A stretch of 64,000 nucleotides of DNA from CAYMPH01 sp964392365 (GCA_964392365.1 CAYMPH010000013.1:50653-114652); one strand, 5' to 3'. Positions 43,781-53,112 are shown, counted from the first letter of the stretch. Made by a program: numbers and translations. The notes: generated by a model from the letters alone, not told the origin.

Positions 43781-45109
43781 ATGAAAAAAATAACAGTCTC
43801 ACTTTTTATAATTTTTGCTGTAGCAATCTCCGCTTCCGCTGCTGAAGGAGTCATCGTTGATGTTCTCTGCTATCATTCATTTTTAAAGAAAACTGATCCC
43901 TATTCATTTTCAAATGAAGAGCTTGATTCCCAATTGCAGTTTTTCAAAGATAAAGGATATAAATTTGTCAGCATGAATGATATCCGCTCTGCAAATGTGA
44001 GCGGCAGAAAAAACATTCTTGTTACAGTTGATGACGGGAATAAAAGCGTATATGACGCATACTTCAAGGTGTTTAAAAAATACGGAATCAAGCCTGTAAT
44101 TGGAATTTATCCTGCAATAATAGAAAAAAAAGATTACGCTCTCACATGGAATGAGGCAATAGAGCTTTCAAAAGAAGGCTGTGAAATTGCAGCTCACGGT
44201 TATAATCATCTATTTGTTAATAAAAAGCTTTTTGATAATGATATCAAGGCATTTAACAGAGAGATATACCTTTCAAAGGAAATCCTCGAGAAAAAGCTTA
44301 ATAGAAAAGTTGATGTGTATGTTTATCCATTTGGTGTCAGATCGGAAATTACAATAGAACATTTAAAAAAAGCCGGATATAATTATGCATTTACTATTGT
44401 AAACGGTGATGTTCTTATTCCATCAGGAAGAAATAAAAATAATTTCGAGCTGCCTCGTTATATGTTAACCAAACCGACGTGGAAAATGAGTCTCAATGCC
44501 ATAGCGCGGAGATCAGGTCCAGCTAAGCATCAGAAAGCATCTGCGGATATCAAAGAGCCGGGTAAAGATAAGTTTAAGAAAACTTCAGCAGATTTAAAAG
44601 AACCGGTTAAAGAAAAATATCAGAAATCTACAGTAGCTGTAAAAGAACCGGAAAAAGAAAAATATCAGACTGAAAAAGAGCCTGATGTCTCAAATACTTT
44701 CGGTTTAAAAAATGATAAAATGGATATTTCCGGCAATATGCCCTATTCAACAGACAGCGGAATTATAATGAAGTTTGCTGACAGCATTAAAAATGCAGGA
44801 TATAATGAAAATTTAATTCAGGCATCAGTTTCCGCTGATACATCACAGGATTCATTTTCTATTAAAGGCATTAAATCTTTTTTCGAAAAAAAAATAGCCT
44901 CTTTAAAACCTGCAGAAAAGAAAAAGCCAGAAATAATTGAAAAAAAAGAGAGCTTTGAACCGGCCAGAATAAAAAAACATATTTCTGATAAAAACAGCGA
45001 TCTGCAATCCGAAACCACAAAAACCTACACTAATGTTATCTCCTATTTTAAAGACAAAGTTCTTACTGCCGGAGATAAAATTCAAAAACTGTTTAAACAG
45101 CCTAAATAA
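43781..45109 (+). CDS. Exported polysaccharide deacetylase with repetitive charged tail
   Basis: The 442-residue protein has a signal peptide (about 1-21) and a NodB-type deacetylase domain (about 25-240). The metal triad comes from VTVDDG (Asp-Asp) and the AAHGYNHLF helix (His...His); the later PFG motif (VYVYPFGVRS) is also typical. The C-terminal 190 residues are low-complexity and basic, with a repeated unit of the form SADLKEPVKEKYQK (positions about 44523-44690), perhaps a surface or wall tether. It should remove acetyl or N-acetyl groups from an envelope or foreign polysaccharide. Confidence 0.87.
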   Translation: MKKITVSLFIIFAVAISASAAEGVIVDVLCYHSFLKKTDPYSFSNEELDSQLQFFKDKGYKFVSMNDIRSANVSGRKNILVTVDDGNKSVYDAYFKVFKKYGIKPVIGIYPAIIEKKDYALTWNEAIELSKEGCEIAAHGYNHLFVNKKLFDNDIKAFNREIYLSKEILEKKLNRKVDVYVYPFGVRSEITIEHLKKAGYNYAFTIVNGDVLIPSGRNKNNFELPRYMLTKPTWKMSLNAIARRSGPAKHQKASADIKEPGKDKFKKTSADLKEPVKEKYQKSTVAVKEPEKEKYQTEKEPDVSNTFGLKNDKMDISGNMPYSTDSGIIMKFADSIKNAGYNENLIQASVSADTSQDSFSIKGIKSFFEKKIASLKPAEKKKPEIIEKKESFEPARIKKHISDKNSDLQSETTKTYTNVISYFKDKVLTAGDKIQKLFKQPK

Positions 45110-45198
45110 TACTTGCTTAACTGAAACAATAAATTATTTTATGTCAACATATGAAATCAGCCATGATTTCGAAATTATCTTATTTACAGGCAGGCGCA

Positions 45199-46875
45199 AT
45201 GTATCTTGGTTTAGATGTTGGAGGAACCCATACAGATGCGGTTTTAATTCAAAACCGTAAGGTAATAGCTTCATGCAAAACTCCGACAGATCACTCCAAT
45301 CTCCTTAAATCCATGACAACCGCAATAGAGGCAGTTATTAAAGATGTTCCGCTTGATAAAATAAAAAGAATAAACCTCAGCACAACACTTTCTACAAATG
45401 CGATAGTAGAAAAAAAAATGGAACGGGTTGGCGTAATTATTTCAGCTGGACCGGGAATTGATGCTGAAAATTATAAATTAGGAAAAGACTTTATTATTGT
45501 AGAAGGATCCATAAATCATAGAGGAACTGAAATAAAAGGGCTTGACCCTGATCAGATGAAAAAGATTCCGGGTGATTTTGTTAAAAGCGGAATAAAGGTT
45601 TTTGCTGCAGTTACAAAATTTTCAACACGGAATCCGGATCAGGAAAATTTAATTTTTGAAAAAGTATCACCTAAGGCGGATTTTATAACACGCGGCCACA
45701 AATTATCCGGGCAGCTGAGCTTTCCTAGAAGAATTGCCACAGCATATTATAATTCTTCAGTATGGAGAATGTATAATGATTTTGCAGATGCGATTGATAA
45801 AACTATCCAGAATCTTGGAATTAAATCCAGCATAAACATATTAAAAGCAGATGGCGGCACTATTCCGCTTTCTCAATCACGCAAAATTCCGGTTGAGTCT
45901 ATTCTGTCCGGGCCTGCTGCAAGTGTTATGGGCATCATTTCAATCTGTGATATAACTGAAGACTCTGTAATTCTCGATATCGGAGGAACCACCACAGATA
46001 TAGCAATATTTTCTTCTGGATCACCCTTAATAGAAAGAGATGGCATTACTCTTGAAGATAATCCTACTCTTGTAAGATCAATGCATACTAAATCAATAGG
46101 CATAGGTGGAGATTCTGTTATTAAAGTACAGGACGGTGCCGTAACATCCGGTCCTGAAAGGCTTGGTCATGCAATAGCCTTAGGCGGCGAGCAACCGACT
46201 TTAGTTGACGCATTAAATGCAATCGGGATTCTTAAATACGGCGATACTGAAAAGTCTATTGCAGGAATAAAAAATCTTGCAGCAAAAAACAATATTAAGC
46301 CGGATGTTTTGTGCAATAGCGCCCTTGAATATGCTGTCACCACAATAAAAAATGAAGTTGAAAGCATGCTGAAAATCATCAATTCAAAACCTGTTTACAC
46401 AATTCACGAAATGCTTGAAAATAAAAAAATAATACCGAATAAAATATACGCAATGGGCGGCCCTGCTCTTGCTTTTTCCAAAATCGTGAAAAAAAAATTC
46501 GGCATTGAAGTCATTGTACCGAAAAATTTTGAGGTTGCAAATGCAATAGGCGCTGCACTTGCCAAAACAACTTTTGAGCTGGAACTGTTTGCAGATACCA
46601 CAAAAGGGATTCTTTTAATACCCAATATAGATGTTAAAGAAACAATTCCAAAAACCTACACTCTTGAAGAAGCGGAAAAACACATCAAAGATTACCTGAT
46701 AAGCCATATGAAAAACATAGGAATTGATATTTCGACCGATGAAATTGAAATTATAGAATCATCTTTATTTAAAATGGTAAGCGGATATTCCAGTACAGGA
46801 AAAGATATCAGAGTAAAATGCCAGATAAAACCTGGCGTTATATTTAAAATAGATAGCGCGGCTGCTGAAAAATGA
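45199..46875 (+). CDS. Hydantoinase/oxoprolinase (HyuA-like) family ATPase-fold protein
   Basis: About 558 residues. The N-terminal HydA_N motif GLDVGGTHTDAVLI and the phosphate loop DIGGTTTDIAIFSSG (about residue 260) define the actin-like ATPase fold of hydantoinase A / 5-oxoprolinase proteins; GIGGDSVIKV is also characteristic. ATG 45199 is preferred to 45151 because the domain starts immediately after it. It overlaps the downstream amidohydrolase by 4 bases. HyuB, its usual partner, is absent. Hydrolysis of cyclic amides or carboxylation-type chemistry is possible; the substrate is unknown. Confidence 0.85.
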   Translation: MYLGLDVGGTHTDAVLIQNRKVIASCKTPTDHSNLLKSMTTAIEAVIKDVPLDKIKRINLSTTLSTNAIVEKKMERVGVIISAGPGIDAENYKLGKDFIIVEGSINHRGTEIKGLDPDQMKKIPGDFVKSGIKVFAAVTKFSTRNPDQENLIFEKVSPKADFITRGHKLSGQLSFPRRIATAYYNSSVWRMYNDFADAIDKTIQNLGIKSSINILKADGGTIPLSQSRKIPVESILSGPAASVMGIISICDITEDSVILDIGGTTTDIAIFSSGSPLIERDGITLEDNPTLVRSMHTKSIGIGGDSVIKVQDGAVTSGPERLGHAIALGGEQPTLVDALNAIGILKYGDTEKSIAGIKNLAAKNNIKPDVLCNSALEYAVTTIKNEVESMLKIINSKPVYTIHEMLENKKIIPNKIYAMGGPALAFSKIVKKKFGIEVIVPKNFEVANAIGAALAKTTFELELFADTTKGILLIPNIDVKETIPKTYTLEEAEKHIKDYLISHMKNIGIDISTDEIEIIESSLFKMVSGYSSTGKDIRVKCQIKPGVIFKIDSAAAEK

Positions 46876-48182
46876 TTGAATCAAAAAGAAAAATGGGGCT
46901 TATTTTTTTTCCTGCTTATGACTGGGCTATTGAGCCCGGCCATCCGGAAAGAGAGGAAAGACTTCTTTATACTCAGGATCAGCTCAAGGAAGAGGGTATA
47001 TTTGATATTCGCGGGATAAAGGAATATAAACCGGATGTTGCCAGAGAAATTGATATTGAAAGAACACATTTCTGCTTTCCTTCAGTAAAAGCAGTAACAA
47101 CAGAGTCTCATCTGATATCTGCTGGCGGCGCAATCAAGGCAGCCCGTCTTGTTATGTCTGGAGAAGCTGACCGCGCCTTTGCACTTGTCCGCCCTCCTGG
47201 ACATCATTCGATGAAATCTGTTCTTGGAAACAGGGGATTCTGCAACATAAACAACGAAGCTATAATGGTTGAATATATCAGAGAAAATTACGGCACGAAA
47301 AGAATCGCCATAGTTGACACTGACTGCCATCATGGAGACGGTACACAGGATATTTACTGGAACGATCCGAATGTTTTATTTATATCAATACATCAGGACG
47401 GGAGAACATTATATCCCGGGAGCGGAGCTCTTTCCGAATTCGGCGGCGTAAACGCCAGGGGAAGAACAATCAATATACCGCTGCCACCTGAAACAGGCGA
47501 TGAAGGTTTTCTTTATGTTATAGATAAAATGGTACTTCCTATTCTGGCAGATTTCAAACCGGATATTATTATCAATTCTGCAGGCCAGGATAATCATTAT
47601 ACTGATCCGCTGACAAATATGAATTTCTCCGCAACCGGTTATGCAATATTGAATGATAAACTTAATCCGCACATTGCTGTTCTTGAAGGAGGGTATTCTA
47701 TACAGGGAGCTCTGCCGTATGTTAATCTCGGAATAGTCCTTGCAATGGCTGGAGTAGATTACTCCTATGTAAAAGAACCGGATTTCACTCCTGAAAAGAC
47801 AAGACAGGATCAGCAGGTTACAGATTATATTCATCAGCTTACGGATTCAGTACATCGCTTGTATTTCACGCCGCCTCCGAGAAGAGAGCTTGTTTATCCA
47901 GGCGAGTATATCGACCGCAGAAAGAGTATATTTTATGATACGGACTGTATTAATGAATCACAGATTGAATCTGTTATGGTTTGCGAAGAATGCGCCGGCC
48001 TTCTGAAAATTGAAACCTCATCAAGCATTCTTCCTCTTTCGATTGGAATAGAAATTCCTTTTGGAGGATGCGATCACTGCAGAAAAGAAGGAATCAAAGC
48101 TTTCCAGGCAGCAAAAAAATCCAAAAAATATAAATATATTCAGTTTAACAACAGGGTAGATAAAGAATACATCAAGATTTAA
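46872..48182 (+). CDS. Histone-deacetylase/acetylpolyamine-amidohydrolase family enzyme with Cys-rich tail
   Basis: The 436-residue protein has an HDAC-superfamily domain (about 1-320). Motifs are RPPGHHS, the metal loop VDTDCHHGDGTQDIYW, GQDNHYTDPL with the second Asp/His set, and LEGGYSIQGA. Bacterial members remove acetyl groups from polyamines, histone-like proteins or small amides. The last 115 residues are unusual: VCEECAG and FGGCDHC give a CxxC...CxxC pair that may bind zinc. It overlaps the hydantoinase-like gene by 4 bases, so both probably act in one pathway of amide hydrolysis. Substrate unknown. Confidence 0.9.
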   Translation: MIESKRKMGLIFFPAYDWAIEPGHPEREERLLYTQDQLKEEGIFDIRGIKEYKPDVAREIDIERTHFCFPSVKAVTTESHLISAGGAIKAARLVMSGEADRAFALVRPPGHHSMKSVLGNRGFCNINNEAIMVEYIRENYGTKRIAIVDTDCHHGDGTQDIYWNDPNVLFISIHQDGRTLYPGSGALSEFGGVNARGRTINIPLPPETGDEGFLYVIDKMVLPILADFKPDIIINSAGQDNHYTDPLTNMNFSATGYAILNDKLNPHIAVLEGGYSIQGALPYVNLGIVLAMAGVDYSYVKEPDFTPEKTRQDQQVTDYIHQLTDSVHRLYFTPPPRRELVYPGEYIDRRKSIFYDTDCINESQIESVMVCEECAGLLKIETSSSILPLSIGIEIPFGGCDHCRKEGIKAFQAAKKSKKYKYIQFNNRVDKEYIKI

Positions 48183-48202
48183 AAATACCTGATGCCAGCA
48201 AC

Positions 48203-48898
48203 TTATAATTTCTTCAAATCCATCGCAATTTCCGCATCTGATTTCCTTGTGTAATCCGGAACAATTCTATCATACTTCAGCTCATCCAGTTCGCCTTTTT
48301 CAGAAAGATCCGATAAATATTCAAGGGAATGAGTTCCGGACGGGCAGTAGTTGTCGAGTACCACTATATTCTTAAAATCTTTCTCAATAATATCCCTGAA
48401 CTTCACGCATCCGTCACCTGCGCAAATTGCCTTAACACCTTGAGGAATTTTTTCAAGCAGCTGATTTATATAATAATCTCCGGGAGGAATTACAGCCTCG
48501 AGAATGGAATTCTTTTTCAAGTATAAAGCCCCGAAAACACGCCCCTTCTTTGCATCAAAAGCCGGAAGAACAAAATCTCCTTTCTCTGAATCCATTGAAA
48601 GAGCAAAAATAAGCTGAGATGATATCTGAACCGTTTTGATCCCAAGAACCTGAGCGAGCATCCTCGCTGTAGAAACTGCAATTCTTATTCCAGTGAATGA
48701 TCCGGGACCTATACCGACTGCAATCAATTCAATATCCTGTATTGTTATTCCGGCTTTCTTTAAACACGAATCCATGCGGGTAAATAATGTTCTTGAGTGG
48801 GAAATTGCGGATATTTCCGATAAGTCGGACAGCACGTCATTTTTTTTAACAGAAATGATTTCAGCTGAAGTTGATGCATCAAGCAGAAGGATATTCAA
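48203..48898 (-). CDS. tsaB: tRNA threonylcarbamoyladenosine complex protein TsaB
   Basis: TsaB partners TsaD in t6A synthesis at A37 of ANN-decoding tRNAs. The 231-residue protein has the ASKHA-fold N-terminus MNILLLDAS and the diagnostic VGIGPGSFTGIRIAVSTAR. Its start lies 20 bases inside the 3' end of tsaE on the same strand, a very common operon arrangement. It is convergent with the amidohydrolase gene, 20 bases away. The call is firm. Confidence 0.94.
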   Translation of the reverse strand: MNILLLDASTSAEIISVKKNDVLSDLSEISAISHSRTLFTRMDSCLKKAGITIQDIELIAVGIGPGSFTGIRIAVSTARMLAQVLGIKTVQISSQLIFALSMDSEKGDFVLPAFDAKKGRVFGALYLKKNSILEAVIPPGDYYINQLLEKIPQGVKAICAGDGCVKFRDIIEKDFKNIVVLDNYCPSGTHSLEYLSDLSEKGELDELKYDRIVPDYTRKSDAEIAMDLKKL

Positions 48899-49304
48899 CT
48901 GTTATTCTCCTTTCGTTTTCCGATAGATATTCTATGTATACGCTGATTGAAGTAAGAGGCAAAAGGCCTTCTGCTTTATCCGCCCATTCAACAACTGATA
49001 CGCCATTTGCTTCCCAGTATTCTTCAAAATTTAAATTAATAAACTCATCTTTTTTCTCTATCCTGTATAAATCAAAATGATAAAATACAAGCCTGCCCTC
49101 ATATACTTCAAGCAGCGTAAAAGTGGGACTTGTTATTTCATCCTGAATTCCAAGTCCTCTGGCAATTCCCTTTGCAAAAACAGTTTTACCTGCCCCGAGA
49201 TCGCCGGTTACTGCAAAAACATCACCAGGTTTAGCATGTCTGCCGAGTTTTTCAGATAATAAAATTGTTTCCGCATCTGATTTTGTAATTGCTTCAATTT
49301 TCAT
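48879..49304 (-). CDS. tsaE: tRNA threonylcarbamoyladenosine ATPase TsaE
   Basis: TsaE is the P-loop ATPase that drives the TsaBDE complex. The 141-residue protein carries the Walker A motif GDLGAGKTVFAKG (about residue 33), SPTFTLLEVYEG, and YHFDLYRI with the conserved DLYR. ATG 49304 gives the standard length. It is the first gene of the tsaE-tsaB pair. The gap upstream to 49676 contains a long inverted repeat. Confidence 0.94.
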   Translation of the reverse strand: MKIEAITKSDAETILLSEKLGRHAKPGDVFAVTGDLGAGKTVFAKGIARGLGIQDEITSPTFTLLEVYEGRLVFYHFDLYRIEKKDEFINLNFEEYWEANGVSVVEWADKAEGLLPLTSISVYIEYLSENERRITVEYPSA

Positions 49305-49676
49305 TTTAAAATTTTCCCGTTACGTTTGACTATTGAATCACCGGAATGTAAAATTTTCAATAAGAGTATAAACTAAGCAAGAATATTTTTTTCAAATGTT
49401 CAGATACCGATAAAATCTGTTCTTTCATTTAATGTGTAAGAAAAGGAGATGGAAGAGATGTATAAGATAATGGAGATAAAAAATCAGCTAATAAAGATGA
49501 AAAAGTATCAATAAAAAATAAATGCATTAAAATCTACATATCTCTTCTATCCCCACATCCCCCTTTCTTACACAATTGTCTGTATATTTAATTTCTATAA
49601 AATGATTTGACTTAATATTATCCCAAAAAGCATCATTATGTCATAATTGATTATTATATTTTATAAAGTTTTAACT
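49305..49676. other. Intergenic region with a long inverted repeat
   Basis: The region holds tsaE's upstream sequence and the 142-bp inverted repeat at 49433-49574. No coding frame or known RNA was recognised. Confidence 0.5.
49433..49574. repeat. Imperfect long inverted repeat (MITE-like hairpin)
   Basis: The left arm 49433-49462 (TGTGTAAGAAAAGGAGATGG then AAGAGATGTA) pairs with the right arm 49535-49574 (TACATATCTCTTC ... TTTCTTACACA), with a bulge of about 10 bases. The ends are exactly TGTGTAAGAAA / TTTCTTACACA (11 bp). The interior is AT-rich and non-coding. Confidence 0.65.
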
Positions 49677-50555
49677 ATGACAGAAAAAGACAATCTATTT
49701 AAAAATCTGAACCAGGGTATTCTTGAAGAACGTTTAAGAATATTTGACAGATACCTTGAAAAAAATCTTCCTCTTATTAAAAAGCATGGAGGATTAAAAA
49801 AACTCGTAAACCTGATAAATAAAAAACGTGTTGTTGTAATCGGAGCCGGGCCTTCTCTTGAAGAGAACCTTCCGGTACTTAAAAAATTTCAGAAATCCAG
49901 AGAAACTATTTTTATTGCTGCTGATATGGCTTTAAAACCTCTTGTTAAATCCGGAATATCGCCTCATTATGTTTTTTCATGCGAAACAAATCCGGTTGAT
50001 TATTTCGGCGGAGTAGACACTAGAAGAATGCATCTTGTAGCTTTTTCCTGCATGTCACATTCGAGTCTCAGGCTGTGGAAAGGAAATATCAGTTTTTACA
50101 ACTGGATGATTGACAGACCGGAATATAATTTTTTATGGGAAAAAGCAGGCGGAGATCTCGGCTTTCTTGGAACCGGCGGAGTAATAACAACTCAGGCTGT
50201 TTCATTCGCTTTGGGTTGCGGTGCAGCTTCTTTAGTAATGACTGGAAACGATCTTGCTTTTAGAGACAAATACTATGCAGGAGCAGGCGTTAGACATGAA
50301 ATGATGTTTTTAAATTATGAACGGACATTAAACGCATATTCAGTAGAAAAAAATCTGATCCGCAGAATGAGAGAATATGATATAGTCCGGGATAATGAAG
50401 TATATTTCACCAATGGGCAATTTCTTGCTTCAAAATACTGGCTCGAGGATCTATTTAAAAATGAATCTTTTACGGTTTACGACAGCAGTATTCCAGGCTG
50501 CTCAGGATCTTTTATTAAAAAAATCAGCTTGAAAGATTTTTTTAATAAAATATAG
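49677..50555 (+). CDS. DUF115/MptE-like (Maf-type) glycosylation-associated protein
   Basis: About 292 residues, with the DUF115 core: VVVIGAGPSLEENLPVLKK, FIAADMALKPLVKSGISPHYVFSCE, GFLGTGGVITTQAVSFALGCGAASLVMTGNDLAF. This family includes MAF motility accessory factors that modify flagellin with nonulosonic acids, and MptE-like pterin diphosphokinases. With neuB elsewhere in the window and flbD directly downstream, a role in flagellin or envelope glycosylation is the best reading. ATG 49677 is chosen over 49647; neither has a strong ribosome site. Confidence 0.82.
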   Translation: MTEKDNLFKNLNQGILEERLRIFDRYLEKNLPLIKKHGGLKKLVNLINKKRVVVIGAGPSLEENLPVLKKFQKSRETIFIAADMALKPLVKSGISPHYVFSCETNPVDYFGGVDTRRMHLVAFSCMSHSSLRLWKGNISFYNWMIDRPEYNFLWEKAGGDLGFLGTGGVITTQAVSFALGCGAASLVMTGNDLAFRDKYYAGAGVRHEMMFLNYERTLNAYSVEKNLIRRMREYDIVRDNEVYFTNGQFLASKYWLEDLFKNESFTVYDSSIPGCSGSFIKKISLKDFFNKI

Positions 50556-50639
50556 TTTGTTTTTCCAAGCAATAATTCAATATAATCATACTTTTGAATT
50601 CCTAAAACTTTCAATAGTATTCCAAAACAGGAGCCTAAT

Positions 50640-50849
50640 ATGATTTTATTACACAGTATTAAAGGCGATGAGTTTTATATCAATTCTTTTCATATCGAAA
50701 AAATCGAATCAAGACCTGATACTGTAATAACTCTTACAAATGAAAAAAAATTTATTGTAAAAGAATCTCCTGATGAAATTATTTCCAAAATTCTTGATTT
50801 TCAGAAACAAATTAAAATTTCAACCGGTATTGACCGGGAAAACGCATAA
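50640..50849 (+). CDS. flbD: Flagellar protein FlbD
   Basis: The 69-residue protein matches FlbD: MILLHSIKGDEFYIN, HIEKIESRPDTVITLTNEKKFIV, SPDEIISKILDF. FlbD homologues (SwrD) raise flagellar power output and normally sit between flgE and motA. Here it stands outside a flagellar operon, 84 bases after the DUF115 gene. The ribosome site CAGGAG is present. It is evidence that the organism is flagellated. Confidence 0.9.
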   Translation: MILLHSIKGDEFYINSFHIEKIESRPDTVITLTNEKKFIVKESPDEIISKILDFQKQIKISTGIDRENA

Positions 50850-51006
50850 TCTTTTTCCTGATTTTGCCATAAATTTCACTCATTCATTTCTGTTATTAAA
50901 GAGTCAATAACCGTAATATTTTAATTGATATTTGCAATAATTTTGTTTTTATATTGATTTTTTTGTACCATTAATATAAGTTTACTAAAATAAATTGGAT
51001 GAAAAA

Positions 51007-51348
51007 ATGATGATACACATTAAATCAGAAAACCATGACAGGGTATCAATAATAATAATTGAAGGTGATTTTTTCCTGGAACGTATTGACCTTGTCAAAG
51101 ATGTATGGCAGAGAACTTTTGCAGAAAAACCGAAAGCTATAGCTTTTGACTGCAGTAAAATCAAATATATAGATTCCTCCGCAATAGGGATGCTGGTAAA
51201 AGTATTAAACCAGGCAAAAGAAGCAGGTATTGAACTTCTTTTTTTTGACCTTAGCGATTCAGTAACCATGGTTTTCAACACAGCTAAACTAAGCTCGTTT
51301 TTCAAAACAATGACCAGGGCGGATTTTGAAGCAGAATACATAAATTAA
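51007..51348 (+). CDS. STAS-domain anti-sigma-factor antagonist
   Basis: The 113-residue protein is a single STAS domain of the SpoIIAA/RsbV type. The phospho-acceptor region KYIDSSAIGMLVKVLNQA has the conserved Asp-Ser-Ser. It should bind an RsbW/SpoIIAB-like kinase and be controlled by PP2C phosphatases; a kinase-type ATPase domain occurs at 62720-64000 and a dead phosphatase at 31664-32253, though neither is a proven partner. ATG 51007 is selected for the GGAT upstream; TTG 50995 is in frame. It is convergent with the sulfatase. Confidence 0.88.
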   Translation: MMIHIKSENHDRVSIIIIEGDFFLERIDLVKDVWQRTFAEKPKAIAFDCSKIKYIDSSAIGMLVKVLNQAKEAGIELLFFDLSDSVTMVFNTAKLSSFFKTMTRADFEAEYIN

Positions 51349-51366
51349 AAAAAAACCTAAACACGA

Positions 51367-52977
51367 TCAAAGCGCAAAAAAGAAATCTTCGCCGTCAAGA
51401 GTCACTTTATAATCCATAACCCATGGCCACATTCCAGGTTTATTTTTTTTATCCCAATTATTGAATTCCTCTTCAAGCTGTTTTACCTTCTCAGGCATTC
51501 CGGCTGCAAGATTTTTCTTTTCACTTATATCTTCATTTAAATTATAAAGAACTTTTTTATTATTTTTTATGTCTACTATAAGTTTCCACCCGTCTTTTAG
51601 CACAGCTCTGTTGTATGCTGCTTTCCAGAATAGGGCATTGTGAGGAATCTCCTTTTTTTCTCCGGAAATATACGGCAAAATATTTTTACCATCAAACTCT
51701 CTATCCGATGGAATCTTAATTCCTGAAGCCACCGCAGATGTTCCAAAAAAATCCATAAGGCTCACAGGATTATTATAAACTGTTCCTATGTTTATTTTTC
51801 CTTTCCAGCGAATAGCCATTGGTATACGGAGTCCGCCTTCAAAATTGGAAAATTTCCCTGCCTTCAAAGGAGAGTTGTCTGCTGCTTCCGTGTATGTGGC
51901 TCCGCCATTGTCGCTTGCAAAAAGAATAATTGTATTATCATCAAGCCCCTGGTCTTTTATTGCTTTTAAAATTTCCCCAACTGCGTCATCGAGATTTTTT
52001 ATCATCGCATAATATACTCTTTTGTTTTCATCATTAACATGTGCAAACATATTGTAATATTTTTTAGTTGCCTGAAACGGTGTATGCGGTGCGTTAAACG
52101 GAACATATAGAAAAAAAGGTTTTCCGGCTGATGATTTAATGTATTTAACAGCTTCCTTGGCAATCTTATCAGTCAGATATTCTTTCTCATCAATAACCTT
52201 ATCATTTATTCTAATAGCGCAGGTATCATTTCTTCCCATTGACCACATGTGTTTGTCGGCAAAATATGAGTGTTTGTGATTTATAATATCAGGCGAATCA
52301 ACAGGCGCGTAAAGAGTAAAGGCTTCGTAAAAACCGAAGTGATAATCAAATCCCCTGTTCAGCGGCTTGAACATTTCATTATGACCGAGATGCCACTTGC
52401 CTATTACAGCAGTTTTATATCCTTCAGCTTTTAATATTTCAGGGAGAATTATTTCTGTCGGAGGAAGCCCCTGCTTGTCCATATCAATCTGTTTGGGTAC
52501 GCTATCTATATCTGTTACAATCCAATTACCTGTTGGAAATAAATATTTGAATGCGTAATACTCAAGCCTGTTTTTAGGATACCTCGTCATGGGCTGTCTT
52601 TCGTATCCGTATCTCTGCTGATAGCGTCCTGTAAGCATTCCTGCACGTGATGGGCTGCAGATAGGAGCGCTGCAGTAGGCCTGAGTAAACATTACCCCGT
52701 CTTTTGCTATTGAATCCATATAAGGTGTATCAACATTCTTCCCGCCATAAATGGAAAGATCACGCACGCCAAGATCATCAGCAAGGATTATTACAATGTT
52801 CGGCCTTCCGGATTTATGTTTTGTTTCTCTGGATGCTCTATCAAGAAATTCTTTTTTTCTGGAAATAGCTTTTTCATCAAAGATAATTTTATGTTTATCG
52901 CTGTCCAGCGGCATAAGCAAAAAAGCGATCAGCAGAGCTGCACAAATTAATGATATTATGATTAGAGGCTTTCGCAT
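51367..52977 (-). CDS. Type I sulfatase (formylglycine-dependent)
   Basis: The 536-residue enzyme hydrolyses a sulfate ester outside the cytoplasm. An N-terminal membrane anchor or signal (about 5-22) is present. The sulfatase signature ICSPSRAGMLTGRY contains the Cys that is converted to formylglycine (CxPxR). Metal ligands are in IILADDLGVRDLSIYGG (two Asp) and FASDNGGAT, and the substrate side includes KWHLGHNEMF and APHTPFQA. No maturase (FGE or anSME) is nearby. The promoter at 53113-53141 carries a 7-1-7 inverted repeat. The natural substrate, a sulfated glycan or aryl sulfate, is unknown. Confidence 0.92.
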   Translation of the reverse strand: MRKPLIIISLICAALLIAFLLMPLDSDKHKIIFDEKAISRKKEFLDRASRETKHKSGRPNIVIILADDLGVRDLSIYGGKNVDTPYMDSIAKDGVMFTQAYCSAPICSPSRAGMLTGRYQQRYGYERQPMTRYPKNRLEYYAFKYLFPTGNWIVTDIDSVPKQIDMDKQGLPPTEIILPEILKAEGYKTAVIGKWHLGHNEMFKPLNRGFDYHFGFYEAFTLYAPVDSPDIINHKHSYFADKHMWSMGRNDTCAIRINDKVIDEKEYLTDKIAKEAVKYIKSSAGKPFFLYVPFNAPHTPFQATKKYYNMFAHVNDENKRVYYAMIKNLDDAVGEILKAIKDQGLDDNTIILFASDNGGATYTEAADNSPLKAGKFSNFEGGLRIPMAIRWKGKINIGTVYNNPVSLMDFFGTSAVASGIKIPSDREFDGKNILPYISGEKKEIPHNALFWKAAYNRAVLKDGWKLIVDIKNNKKVLYNLNEDISEKKNLAAGMPEKVKQLEEEFNNWDKKNKPGMWPWVMDYKVTLDGEDFFFAL

Positions 52978-53112
52978 GGATTTACTCCTGATGCATCAGA
53001 AGTACTTTTTGTTTTTTATTGTGTCAATAATTAATTTCGGATTCCTTCGATAGACATAAAAAAGATGCCAATATAATCTTAAGATTTATTTTCCTGACAA
53101 TAACGGATTTTT

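Noticed and set aside
45033..45260. Separate small gene across the deacetylase-hydantoinase junction
   Set aside because: It overlaps both neighbours in another frame and has no recognisable domain or ribosome site.
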